A DNA stretch of 45,576 nt. Origin: Flavobacteriales bacterium UBA6049 (lineage in GTDB: Bacteria > Bacteroidota > Bacteroidia > Flavobacteriales_G > Salibacteraceae). Shown one piece after another: positions 24,225 to 32,255 of this stretch. Made by a program: the position numbers and the translations under genes. How positions within the stretch are numbered: position 1 is the stretch's first letter; each line of letters starts with the position of its first letter. The notes beneath the pieces are model-generated. The model did not search any database. It was not told where the DNA came from and saw only the letters and a list, made by a program, of their open reading frames with translations. Location of the stretch: NCBI GenBank assembly GCA_002429085.1, contig DIYR01000143.1, forward strand, positions 1-45,576, in the 5' to 3' direction.

Positions 24225-25637
24225 ATGTTTAATCCAAACGAGTCATCACGTTCTTCTACGGTCAGAATTTCAAATAATTTCGACAAAGAGATTGTTCTGA
24301 TTAATGACTACCGCGACTTTGATATTAAAAAAGTTCCGCTGTATGATGCTCTTGTATTAGACTTTACAGAGAGGGAAGAATGCAAGAAAACTCTTAGATC
24401 GATTAGAAAATCGAATATTGAGTCTATCTATCTTCTTCCTATTTTCATCTTGAGCATTGTTGATGTAAAAGATGCTGAAGTAAAAGAGCTAAGCGATGGC
24501 ATCGTTCAAACTATTCAACCTGAATCTTTGAGCGCATTTATTGATGGCGTAAAACGAAAAAGAAAGCAGCTAAAGCCTTTTACTGTTAATCCAGAAATCA
24601 ATCGTCACTTAATCAAAACCTTACGTTTTGCCTTTACAAGAGATCGAGTTTTAAATCCCATTAAGGATAGAAACAGCATAATTGGTTATACGTATCCGAT
24701 TTTGAGTCTGTCACTTGAAGAGGAGCAAGCTAAGTCTGAAATTAATGCGATAGAAGAAGCATTAGATAAGGAGTTCTTTCAGCCAGAATTTGTTGATAGA
24801 ATGCACTTATGTGGAAATTGCTACGGTGGATTTCTAAATTATAAAGAGACAGATCCAGTTAGTGGATCTGCTAATTTGGTGACTGAAAGTTTGGTACACC
24901 ATTTTAGTTGTGCTTATATCGGTCCTCAATCTGACTTTATTAGAGGAGATCAAATGGTTTGTCCGAAGTGCAACAAAACACTTCGCCATATTGGTGTAGA
25001 CTACGACAAGCCTTCTGTAATGTATCGTTCTTTGGATAATGATAATTATTTTCAAGAACCTGAAATGAAGGCTGAATGCATGAACTGTGGGCTTCAAAAT
25101 GAAATTGAAGGATTGGTTCAATACGATGTATTCAACTTAACGCTTACAGATAAAGGAATCCAAGAAGCCATACAACCAAAAGGGTCTCAGAGTAGCAAGG
25201 AAATCGTTTATAATGGCTACATTACTTACAGTACATTCGGAACATACCTGAAATTTGAGATTGAACGGATCAAAACAGCTAATCTTCCTAGTTGTATTGG
25301 CTTGATTAGATTAAACATCACTTCACAAACTGAAGGTATACTTGGTGCTAGGTATGACCGATTGATCGAAGAAATATCTGAGTTTATTGTCACCAATACC
25401 GATAGTGCGAACATCTTGGCTAGATCAATCAATTCCTTTTTTATATTGTTTCCGAATAGTCCAATTGATAAAAGCGAAAAAAAGCTGAAGCGATTGGCTG
25501 ATTCTGTCAATACTCTGCTTAATAATAATGTGAAGGACGTAAAAATTGATGTTGTTTCAAATCACAAAGAATTGACGCAAACTTCAGAGTATCAAAGTGT
25601 ATTAAACGATTTACGTGCATCTATCTTAACCTCTTAG
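24225..25637 (+). CDS. Pseudo-receiver / zinc-ribbon (TackOD1-like) / degenerate GGDEF regulator
   Basis: A 470-residue protein with no signal peptide or membrane helix. Residues ~18-115 have a receiver-like alternation (ALVLDFTE with Asp46 in the phospho-acceptor position), but the conserved Lys is replaced (IVQTIQPESL), so it is a pseudo-receiver. Residues ~190-300 carry four metal-ligand pairs: CGNC 196/199, HHFSC 225-229, CPKC 246/249, CMNC 285/288; the run CPKCNKTLRHIGVDYDKP resembles the TackOD1 output domain. Residues ~335-465 follow the GGDEF fold (LPSCIGLIRLNI, YDRLIEEISEFI), but the active-site loop reads ARSINSFFILFP instead of R-x-GGDEF, so it cannot make c-di-GMP. Probably an allosteric controller of the adjacent synthase (inference). 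Confidence 0.7.
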   Translation: MFNPNESSRSSTVRISNNFDKEIVLINDYRDFDIKKVPLYDALVLDFTEREECKKTLRSIRKSNIESIYLLPIFILSIVDVKDAEVKELSDGIVQTIQPESLSAFIDGVKRKRKQLKPFTVNPEINRHLIKTLRFAFTRDRVLNPIKDRNSIIGYTYPILSLSLEEEQAKSEINAIEEALDKEFFQPEFVDRMHLCGNCYGGFLNYKETDPVSGSANLVTESLVHHFSCAYIGPQSDFIRGDQMVCPKCNKTLRHIGVDYDKPSVMYRSLDNDNYFQEPEMKAECMNCGLQNEIEGLVQYDVFNLTLTDKGIQEAIQPKGSQSSKEIVYNGYITYSTFGTYLKFEIERIKTANLPSCIGLIRLNITSQTEGILGARYDRLIEEISEFIVTNTDSANILARSINSFFILFPNSPIDKSEKKLKRLADSVNTLLNNNVKDVKIDVVSNHKELTQTSEYQSVLNDLRASILTS

Positions 25638-25641
25638 AGTT

Positions 25642-26952
25642 ATGTTAATTGACTACTGGGAGTTTTTTATTAGTTATTGGCAAAACCAGAGTATTCTTCA
25701 AATCATTCGGACGTTTTGGTACTTTTTCATATTAGAAGTCCCACGTTTCTTATTGTTTGATTTCATAATTGTAATTTCTGTACTACTAAACAGAAGAAAT
25801 CTTAAATCTAGAAATCAAAGAGCTCGAAAATTACTTTGGGCAGAAATGCCTTTAATTTCCATTATTGTTCCTGGTAAAAACGAAGGACCTCATCTATTTA
25901 AACTTGTAAACTCATTAAAAGAACAGACCTATTTTAACTACGAACTAATTGTTGTTGATGATGGTTCTGATGACCAAACTCCTCTTATTGGCAGGGATTT
26001 GGAACGTGCAGGTCTTATTAACTGTTTCATTCGAAATGATGTAAGAGGCGGAAAAGCATCTGGAGCTAATACTGCCTTACGCTATGCTACAGGGAAATTT
26101 ATTGTTCACCTTGATGCAGACACATCATTTGATAGAGATTCTATAGAAAACATTTTGCTGCCATTTTATTTTGATGATCAAATTGGTGCAGTTGGAGGAA
26201 ACATTAAAGTGCGTAATGCTGAAGAAAGTTTATGCGCCACTCTACAAGCGATAGAATACCTGAACACCATCTCAATGTCAAGAATCGTCTCTACCGAATT
26301 GGGAATTTATCGTATTATCTCTGGTGCTTTTGGTGCATTCAGAACAGATGTATTAAAGCGACTTGGCGGCTGGGATATAGGTCCTGGCTTAGATGGAGAT
26401 ATTACCGTGAAATTTAGAAAGGTCGGATATAAAATTCATTTTGAACCTTCTGCTATTGGTTTAACAAATGCACCAACAACATTCAGAGTATTAAGTAAAC
26501 AACGTTTACGTTGGAGTAAATCTATTGTTCGTTTTAGAGTTCGAAAACACAGTGACATCTATAAACCAAACAGGAGTTTTAATCTATTGAATTTCATTTC
26601 TTTTCTAGAAAACGTCACTTATGATATTGTCTTAAACTTTTTATGGTGGATATACTTGGTTGATATCATAATGAATAACGTTGGCTTACTAGCTGTTATT
26701 ATTCCGTTGAAAGTTATAATGTACATGATTATGGATTTTGCTCAATTCGGATTAGTAATGTCTATTTCTGAACGCTGGAAAAAAGAATGGAAGCTGATTT
26801 TTTATGTTCCTGCAATGGTTTTCTATAATAGCTACTATATGCGTTTTATCAGGACTATGGCTTATATCAAGGAGTTCTTTTTCTTCTCTTCTTATAAAGA
26901 TCCTTGGAACCCAGCCAAGACCTCAACAAAAGCGCTGGAAAACAAATTTTAA
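25642..26952 (+). CDS. Membrane family 2 glycosyltransferase (exopolysaccharide synthase)
   Basis: A processive-type inner-membrane glycosyltransferase of 436 residues. An N-terminal membrane segment (~30-50) precedes the GT-A domain: SIIVPGKNEG, DDGS at 106-109, LDAD with DxD at 158-160, GGWDIGPGLDGD with the likely catalytic-base Asp253 (the usual ED reads GD), and QRLRW at 287-291, the Q-x-x-R-W motif of cellulose, chitin, hyaluronan and poly-GlcNAc synthases. Three or four C-terminal membrane helices follow (~325-405). The nearest well-known relatives in layout are PgaC/IcaA poly-N-acetylglucosamine synthases; no PilZ domain is present. The sugar polymerised is unknown. It is the last gene of the four-gene operon, before a shared terminator. 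Confidence 0.88.
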   Translation: MLIDYWEFFISYWQNQSILQIIRTFWYFFILEVPRFLLFDFIIVISVLLNRRNLKSRNQRARKLLWAEMPLISIIVPGKNEGPHLFKLVNSLKEQTYFNYELIVVDDGSDDQTPLIGRDLERAGLINCFIRNDVRGGKASGANTALRYATGKFIVHLDADTSFDRDSIENILLPFYFDDQIGAVGGNIKVRNAEESLCATLQAIEYLNTISMSRIVSTELGIYRIISGAFGAFRTDVLKRLGGWDIGPGLDGDITVKFRKVGYKIHFEPSAIGLTNAPTTFRVLSKQRLRWSKSIVRFRVRKHSDIYKPNRSFNLLNFISFLENVTYDIVLNFLWWIYLVDIIMNNVGLLAVIIPLKVIMYMIMDFAQFGLVMSISERWKKEWKLIFYVPAMVFYNSYYMRFIRTMAYIKEFFFFSSYKDPWNPAKTSTKALENKF

Positions 26953-27111
26953 CTTCATATACCCATCCTAGCGAAGAGATAAACAGCTCCCATACTACCT
27001 TTTTACTCTATACAGAATTCAACTTAAGCAGACATTTTTTAAAGTCGTAAGTTGACAATCAATATCAATTCAACAGAGTATTATCAACACTTAGCTAACA
27101 CTAGGAATAAA

Positions 27112-27139
27112 AAAAGCCCTATCAATCAATAGGGCTTTT
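27112..27139. terminator. Bidirectional terminator
   Basis: A perfect 11-bp stem (aaaagccctat / atagggctttt) with a 6-base loop is flanked by A and T runs. It ends both the exopolysaccharide operon (plus) and the receiver-kinase gene (minus). The 150 bases before it show nothing else. Confidence 0.9.
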
Positions 27140-27162
27140 AATCTATTTATCATTCAAATTCT

Positions 27163-28257
27163 TTATTCAGCAACTTTGAATTTAAGCTTCACTATAGTTC
27201 CAATACCCTTATTACTATTGATGGTCATACTTGCATCAAACATATCAAGGGTTCTAGTAGTGTTAAACAACCCTAGACCTAGACCTTTTTTGACACTGCC
27301 ATCATCAAATTTCTTGTAGGCTCCAATTGACGCTACATCTTCCTCAGCCATTCCTAGTCCTTCATCACTTATAGTAACCACCAAGTGTTTATCCTCAATT
27401 CCTGCAATCACACGAACCATACTACCTCTAGGACTAAACTTAAAAGCATTACTCAATATACTTCCTATGGTAGTCTTGAAATACTTAACTGGAAATTGAA
27501 TACTGGTATCAACTAATGATACTACAACATCAGAAGCTCTTCTATATTCTTGAGATTCTGTAGTAACTAAATCATTGATAATATGCTTAGTCGAAGGAAT
27601 AATTTCACTTTTTAACTGATCTAATAGGTCTCTATTATTCTTTAATTCTTCAACCTCATAGTAGTTAAGAGTTTTACCAACAACCTCTTTTAACTCCAGT
27701 CCCGCTTTGTGAATCAATGATACAAACTCTACTATTTCAGATTTCTCCATTCCGTAGTGTTCGGTCATAATCAATTCACCAATACCAGTAATTGTTCTAA
27801 GTGGTTCGTTTAACTCATGAGTAATTGGTTGACCAATATTAGAAGTAACTTCTTTGATCTTCTGTTCAGATCTTTCAAGCACCTCTTTCCGTTTATCCAA
27901 CCTAATCCTAACGCGTTTAAGTAACTCCGCAATGGTAAAAGGCTTCATGATATAATCATCAGCTCCCAACTCCATTCCCTTACTCAAATCTTCTCTGGCT
28001 GTTTTGGCGGTTAAAAACACAAAAGGGGTTGAAGCAAGTACTTTGCTATTCCTAACCGCTTTCAAAAGTCCATAACCATCTAACTCTGGCATCATAATGT
28101 CGCACAGAATTAAATCAGGCATTGTCCTTTTAAGAACCTCAAGTCCTATCTCTCCATTTTCAGCAGTATCTACAGTATAACCCGCGGATTCAAGAATCTC
28201 TTTCAAGTTATTTCTAACATCGGGATTATCTTCTATTACAACAATCTTGTCTGACAT
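27163..28257 (-). CDS. Receiver-histidine kinase fusion protein
   Basis: A 364-residue cytoplasmic signalling protein starting at ATG 28255-28257 (MSDKIVVIEDNPD); an upstream TTG would add seven residues. Residues 1-125 are an intact receiver: acidic pair E9/D10, phospho-acceptor Asp53 in LILCDIMMPELDG, and Lys105 in MKPF. After a short coil comes a HisKA-like segment with His147 in ITHELNEPLRTI, a variant of the usual SHELRTPL. A HATPase domain follows, with N box ILSNAFKFSP (Asn270), G1 ISDEGLGM (Asp298) and G2 KGLGLGLF. A receiver in front of a kinase suggests that another kinase controls it. It is divergent from a second such protein 95 bases away. Confidence 0.9.
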   Translation of the reverse strand: MSDKIVVIEDNPDVRNNLKEILESAGYTVDTAENGEIGLEVLKRTMPDLILCDIMMPELDGYGLLKAVRNSKVLASTPFVFLTAKTAREDLSKGMELGADDYIMKPFTIAELLKRVRIRLDKRKEVLERSEQKIKEVTSNIGQPITHELNEPLRTITGIGELIMTEHYGMEKSEIVEFVSLIHKAGLELKEVVGKTLNYYEVEELKNNRDLLDQLKSEIIPSTKHIINDLVTTESQEYRRASDVVVSLVDTSIQFPVKYFKTTIGSILSNAFKFSPRGSMVRVIAGIEDKHLVVTISDEGLGMAEEDVASIGAYKKFDDGSVKKGLGLGLFNTTRTLDMFDASMTINSNKGIGTIVKLKFKVAE

Positions 28258-28352
28258 GTTTTGTAATTTGCGATTCAATCAAAAGTAGCGAAACAATATG
28301 GCTAAAAAAACCACTATTGTTAACACTTTTAATAATTTGAAGATTCCCATAA

Positions 28353-29606
28353 ATGTCTTACAAAGTACTTATAACAGAGGACGATAAGGTAACTGCTCTA
28401 CTTGAACGTCAAATTGTACATAATTTAGGATACGAAGTAACATCGGTAGAAGAAGATGCAAAATCCACACTAGAAAGCATTGCTAATAACCCACCGGATA
28501 TTGTTCTTATGGACATTAACCTTCCCGGTGAAATGGATGGGATTGCTACCGCAGGGCATATCAATAAAACCTATGGAATCCCAGTAATATACATCACTGG
28601 AAATGAAGACGATAGCACAATGAAAAGAGCTATCAACTCTCATTCGTTTGGTTATATTCTTAAGCCAATTAGGCCTGAGGTTCTTTACACTGCTATTGAA
28701 ATGACAATGCAAAGAGCACAGCTCGAACAACAGTTAAAAGCTAGTGAAAGTAGACTCAAATTATTAAATGAAAAGCTCGAAGAAAAGGTTGTTGAACGGA
28801 CGACTGAGCTTGTCCAGAATAATCATCAATTAGAACAAGAAATTGTAAGAAGACAAGAAGTAGAATTAAACCTAAAAGAATCTTTAGTAAGAGAAAAGGA
28901 ATTAAACGAATTAAAATCTCGTGTTGTAACAATGGTATCTCATGAGTTAAAGACTCCATTAACAACAATATTGAGCTCTATTCAACTCATAGCCTTCCAT
29001 GTTGATAATAGGGCTCCTCTCGAAAAGATTCAAAGTCACACTCATGTGATTGAGAGAACTGTTCATGAACTTACGAATTTGATCAATGATACATTATTCA
29101 TGTCTCGTATTGATGCAGGCAAGGTTAAAAGAAACGATGTTCCTGTTCACTTTCCATCTCTCATAAACACGATTATCTTACCTATACAGGAAGGAATGGG
29201 ACGTGAGCATAATTTCAAAATGAAAATTGATCCTTCTATTCCTGAAACGATTTGGTTTGATGCTTCACTTGTAAAAACATGTGCCACCAATTTGATTTCT
29301 AACTCAGTCAAGTACTCACCCAACAATAAAGAGATCCAGATAATAGTAACGTATACAGATCAACAAATAAGAATAGATGTTATTGATTATGGTATAGGAA
29401 TCCCCGAAAAAGATCATGCTCATTTATTCAAGCTCTTCCATAGAGCAGGCAACACAACCAACATCGAAGGATCTGGAATTGGGTTATCTATCGTTAAAAG
29501 ATGTATGGATATGTTAGATGGCACTATCAACTTTAGTAGTGTTGAAAACCAAGGATCTAAATTTACAATGCTCTTTCCTGTATTGGAGATCCAACCAGAA
29601 CAATAA
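28353..29606 (+). CDS. Receiver-histidine kinase fusion protein
   Basis: A 417-residue cytoplasmic signalling protein. The receiver (residues 1-120) has acidic residues E9/D10/D11, phospho-acceptor Asp54 in IVLMDINLPGEMDG and Lys104 in ILKPIRP. A coiled coil (~125-190, LNEKLEEKVVERTTELVQNN) joins it to a canonical HisKA with His197 in MVSHELKTPL, then HATPase boxes ATNLISNSVKYSP, DYGIGIPEKD and GSGIGLSIVKR. Unlike its divergent neighbour, all catalytic boxes are textbook. Its position next to the exopolysaccharide operon makes regulation of matrix production possible but unproven. ATG at 28353. Confidence 0.92.
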   Translation: MSYKVLITEDDKVTALLERQIVHNLGYEVTSVEEDAKSTLESIANNPPDIVLMDINLPGEMDGIATAGHINKTYGIPVIYITGNEDDSTMKRAINSHSFGYILKPIRPEVLYTAIEMTMQRAQLEQQLKASESRLKLLNEKLEEKVVERTTELVQNNHQLEQEIVRRQEVELNLKESLVREKELNELKSRVVTMVSHELKTPLTTILSSIQLIAFHVDNRAPLEKIQSHTHVIERTVHELTNLINDTLFMSRIDAGKVKRNDVPVHFPSLINTIILPIQEGMGREHNFKMKIDPSIPETIWFDASLVKTCATNLISNSVKYSPNNKEIQIIVTYTDQQIRIDVIDYGIGIPEKDHAHLFKLFHRAGNTTNIEGSGIGLSIVKRCMDMLDGTINFSSVENQGSKFTMLFPVLEIQPEQ

Positions 29607-29634
29607 ATAAACCTATTTTAAAAAAGTAGAAGTA

Positions 29635-29662
29635 AGTAGAGCTAGTTTGAACTAGCTCTACT
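29635..29662. terminator. Bidirectional terminator between convergent genes
   Basis: The inverted repeat agtagagctagtt / aactagctctact (13 bp) lies between the kinase gene stop (29606) and the surface-protein stop (29671). The flanks are A/T-rich but lack a long T-run. Confidence 0.65.
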
Positions 29663-29670
29663 ATTGTAAT

Positions 29671-32178
29671 CTATTTTAAAATTGTAATAGATCCTTTGTG
29701 AACTTGATTGATTTTAGAAACCTTCAACACATAGTAATATACCCCTTCACTAAGATTATCCCCATCCCAATCGTTTCTGTAATCCGATGTTGAATATACC
29801 ACAGATCCCCAACGATTGTAAATAGTTAACTCACTATTTGGGAAATGTTCCAGTCTTTTAAAATAAAGTACATCATTTACTCCATCTCCGTTTGGAGTGA
29901 TTACGTTTGACGTAGGAATCTCTCTTAAAACAAGATAATCCTTACTAAGACTTGATTTACAACCATTGTCTGCTGTAGTAGTAAGCGTAACCTCAACTAA
30001 CCCTTCATTCTGATATGCATATACAGGGTTTTGGCGGTCTGATGTTCCTTCATTTCCAAGCTGATCAAATGTCCAGTAGTACGTTTCTATAAAGCCAGAA
30101 TCTAGCATAGTCAAATCTGTAAATTGAACGTCTAGCTTTCGTACAGTGAAACTATCTGGATCGATAGAAAAATTCGTTACGGGTGTCGTTATATATATCA
30201 CCTCAACGGATGATGAATCAAAGCAACCCATACTATCAACTACCACAAGTTGATATTCTCCTACTCCTACAGTTATTTCTTGTGCTGTATCACCTGTTGA
30301 CCATGCATAAACCGCATTTCCATCAGCTCCATTTAATGTATTCAGATTACCGGTTCGAATACAAATTGTTGTGTCCCCAAAAATTTGCTCATTAGGATCA
30401 ATCTCTATCACCTGTACTGTATCACTGTATGCCTGACATCCCTTTGCATCTGTTACTAAACAGTAATAATCACCTTCAGTGGCTAAAATAGATCTTGTAT
30501 CACTTCCATTATTCCATTCGTAAGCTGCAAAATTCTGAACCGATAAAACAGTACTTGCCCCTAAACAATAGAAGGTATCGCCAGTTATTGTGGCTTCAGG
30601 AAGCGGATTAATAATCAATGAAACAGAATCAACATTTTCACAGTTCCACTTTTCAACAACTACCTTTACAGTAATCGAATCGTCTACAACAATATCTTCG
30701 GTTAAATCTCCTGTTGACCAAGTAAACACATCAAATGTATCTGCTATAGATAAAGTTGTGTTACCGCCTTCACAAAACTCAGTATCACCAGTAATATTAG
30801 GCTGTGGCAATACTTGAACATCCACAGTATGTGTATCTTTTTTAGAGCAAAAACCAACCGTCCCAGTAACTGTATAAACTCCTGGTGAAACATTCCCTAT
30901 AATAGGAGTAGTGTCACCACTCGACCAACTTATTGATTCATACACATCAAGAATGGAAAGAGAAGTTGTGTCACCAAAACAAACAATGGTATCTCCAACA
31001 ATATTTGGCTTAGGGAATTGTACTAAATCAACGTAAATAACAATACTCGTATAAATGGTATCTGCTGGCATTCCATTGTCATAAGACATCAACTCAATCA
31101 CATTATAACCAGCATTACTTGGAGCCCCGACTAAATACCCCGAAACATCAGAACTATTTCCTGTGGTATTCCCTGTTACTACAAAACTTGGAGGAGCTGA
31201 TAGTATTTGGGTTTGGGTTATTTGTCCCTGCTCAGGAGATAGGACTGAAATATCTAAGGTAAATGTATCACCAACACAACTATTAATGGTATCGCATTGA
31301 TTTAAGCCTGTTAGAACTGGTGGAATATTGATACTGTTACAAGCATTGAAGTAAAAAGATTGATCATTCAACCAAGACACTTCAGATGTATCATATGGTC
31401 CGTTATAAGTAGTTCCAGGTGCATCAAACCTTCCAAACTGCACAAATTGCACACTATCTCCTTTATTCGCTCCCACAGTTGCAGGCGTACCCCCAAAGCC
31501 ATTTTGACCGTTAGAGGCACTACCTGTAGTCCACTCCATATCACGATAACAAAAACCAACATTATTATCTCCGGTAAGTAAAGAATCTGTACCATCTGAT
31601 AAAATCAACTGAAATGTATTTCGCTTATCTGTTTGACTATCGTAATATCCAACATCAACCCAGTTAATAATTACATAATTGCTATCCACTTTGTACCAAA
31701 CCTCTCCAGCACCTCTTGTATCTACATCACCCCAAAAAGGTGCTATCATAACAAATTGATTCGAAGGAAATCCCACCCCACTAAATGTTGTGTAAGGCAA
31801 CCCAAATGACACATTTCCATTATTATTAATGTATAATGAACTGTATTGTGTTCCATAAAAACAAAACGAAAATGGAAAATTGATCAGCTGACTACCATCA
31901 TCGTTTGGTTGCATTGCAAGCGTATAACTAGTATCTGGTTCAATGTAGCAACCACACCCCTCTACAGAAGATCTTGCAATACTTGATCTTGAATTTTGAT
32001 TAAATAATTGGTCTTTTGCTACTGGCTCATGCTCTATAATTACCCCATTTAATAACTCGAAGGCTCCATTCAACTTCAAACTATCATACTCTTGTGATGA
32101 TATAAGCTGCTGAGAATTAGTATTAAAGCAGATTAAAAAAAACAAAGAGAGGGGGAATAAAAATCTCATTTGTGTCAT
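29671..32178 (-). CDS. Nidogen-domain surface protein with T9SS type B sorting domain
   Basis: An 835-residue exported protein. Residues 1-23 are a signal peptide (MTQMRFLFPLSLFFLICFNT). Residues ~95-280 match the NIDO (nidogen-like) domain: FSFCFYGTQYSSLYINNNGN, MIAPFWGDVDTRGAGEVWYK, VIINWVDVGYYDSQTDKRNT. Four Ig-like repeats of ~65-80 residues follow, each starting near GDT..C and holding WSTGDxT. A PKD-like domain (TYYWTFDQLGNEGTSDRQNP) and a gliding-motility-type C-terminal domain come last (SNVITPNGDGVNDVLYFKRL, LTIYNRWGSVVYSTSDYRND), the type B signal for T9SS export. It probably works as an adhesin or matrix protein outside the cell. Its N-terminal half is a paralog of the next gene. 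Confidence 0.9.
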   Translation of the reverse strand: MTQMRFLFPLSLFFLICFNTNSQQLISSQEYDSLKLNGAFELLNGVIIEHEPVAKDQLFNQNSRSSIARSSVEGCGCYIEPDTSYTLAMQPNDDGSQLINFPFSFCFYGTQYSSLYINNNGNVSFGLPYTTFSGVGFPSNQFVMIAPFWGDVDTRGAGEVWYKVDSNYVIINWVDVGYYDSQTDKRNTFQLILSDGTDSLLTGDNNVGFCYRDMEWTTGSASNGQNGFGGTPATVGANKGDSVQFVQFGRFDAPGTTYNGPYDTSEVSWLNDQSFYFNACNSINIPPVLTGLNQCDTINSCVGDTFTLDISVLSPEQGQITQTQILSAPPSFVVTGNTTGNSSDVSGYLVGAPSNAGYNVIELMSYDNGMPADTIYTSIVIYVDLVQFPKPNIVGDTIVCFGDTTSLSILDVYESISWSSGDTTPIIGNVSPGVYTVTGTVGFCSKKDTHTVDVQVLPQPNITGDTEFCEGGNTTLSIADTFDVFTWSTGDLTEDIVVDDSITVKVVVEKWNCENVDSVSLIINPLPEATITGDTFYCLGASTVLSVQNFAAYEWNNGSDTRSILATEGDYYCLVTDAKGCQAYSDTVQVIEIDPNEQIFGDTTICIRTGNLNTLNGADGNAVYAWSTGDTAQEITVGVGEYQLVVVDSMGCFDSSSVEVIYITTPVTNFSIDPDSFTVRKLDVQFTDLTMLDSGFIETYYWTFDQLGNEGTSDRQNPVYAYQNEGLVEVTLTTTADNGCKSSLSKDYLVLREIPTSNVITPNGDGVNDVLYFKRLEHFPNSELTIYNRWGSVVYSTSDYRNDWDGDNLSEGVYYYVLKVSKINQVHKGSITILK

Positions 32179-32243
32179 GATAATTACTAGATATAGCGTT
32201 TGATTCCTAAACTAAAAGACGAAATTTCATATCTTTGGGATGG
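32071..32243. repeat. Duplicated signal-peptide and upstream region, copy 1
   Basis: This 173-base block, covering the signal-peptide coding region and about 65 bases upstream of the start, aligns without gaps to 34200-34372. Long identical runs include atgataattactagatata and ttgtgatgatataagctgct. Confidence 0.85.
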
Positions 32244-32255
32244 CTAGTATACTTA

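Noticed and set aside
32221..32250. TATCTTTG on the plus strand near 32230 as a promoter
   Set aside because: It points into a minus-strand gene with no plus-strand ORF behind it.
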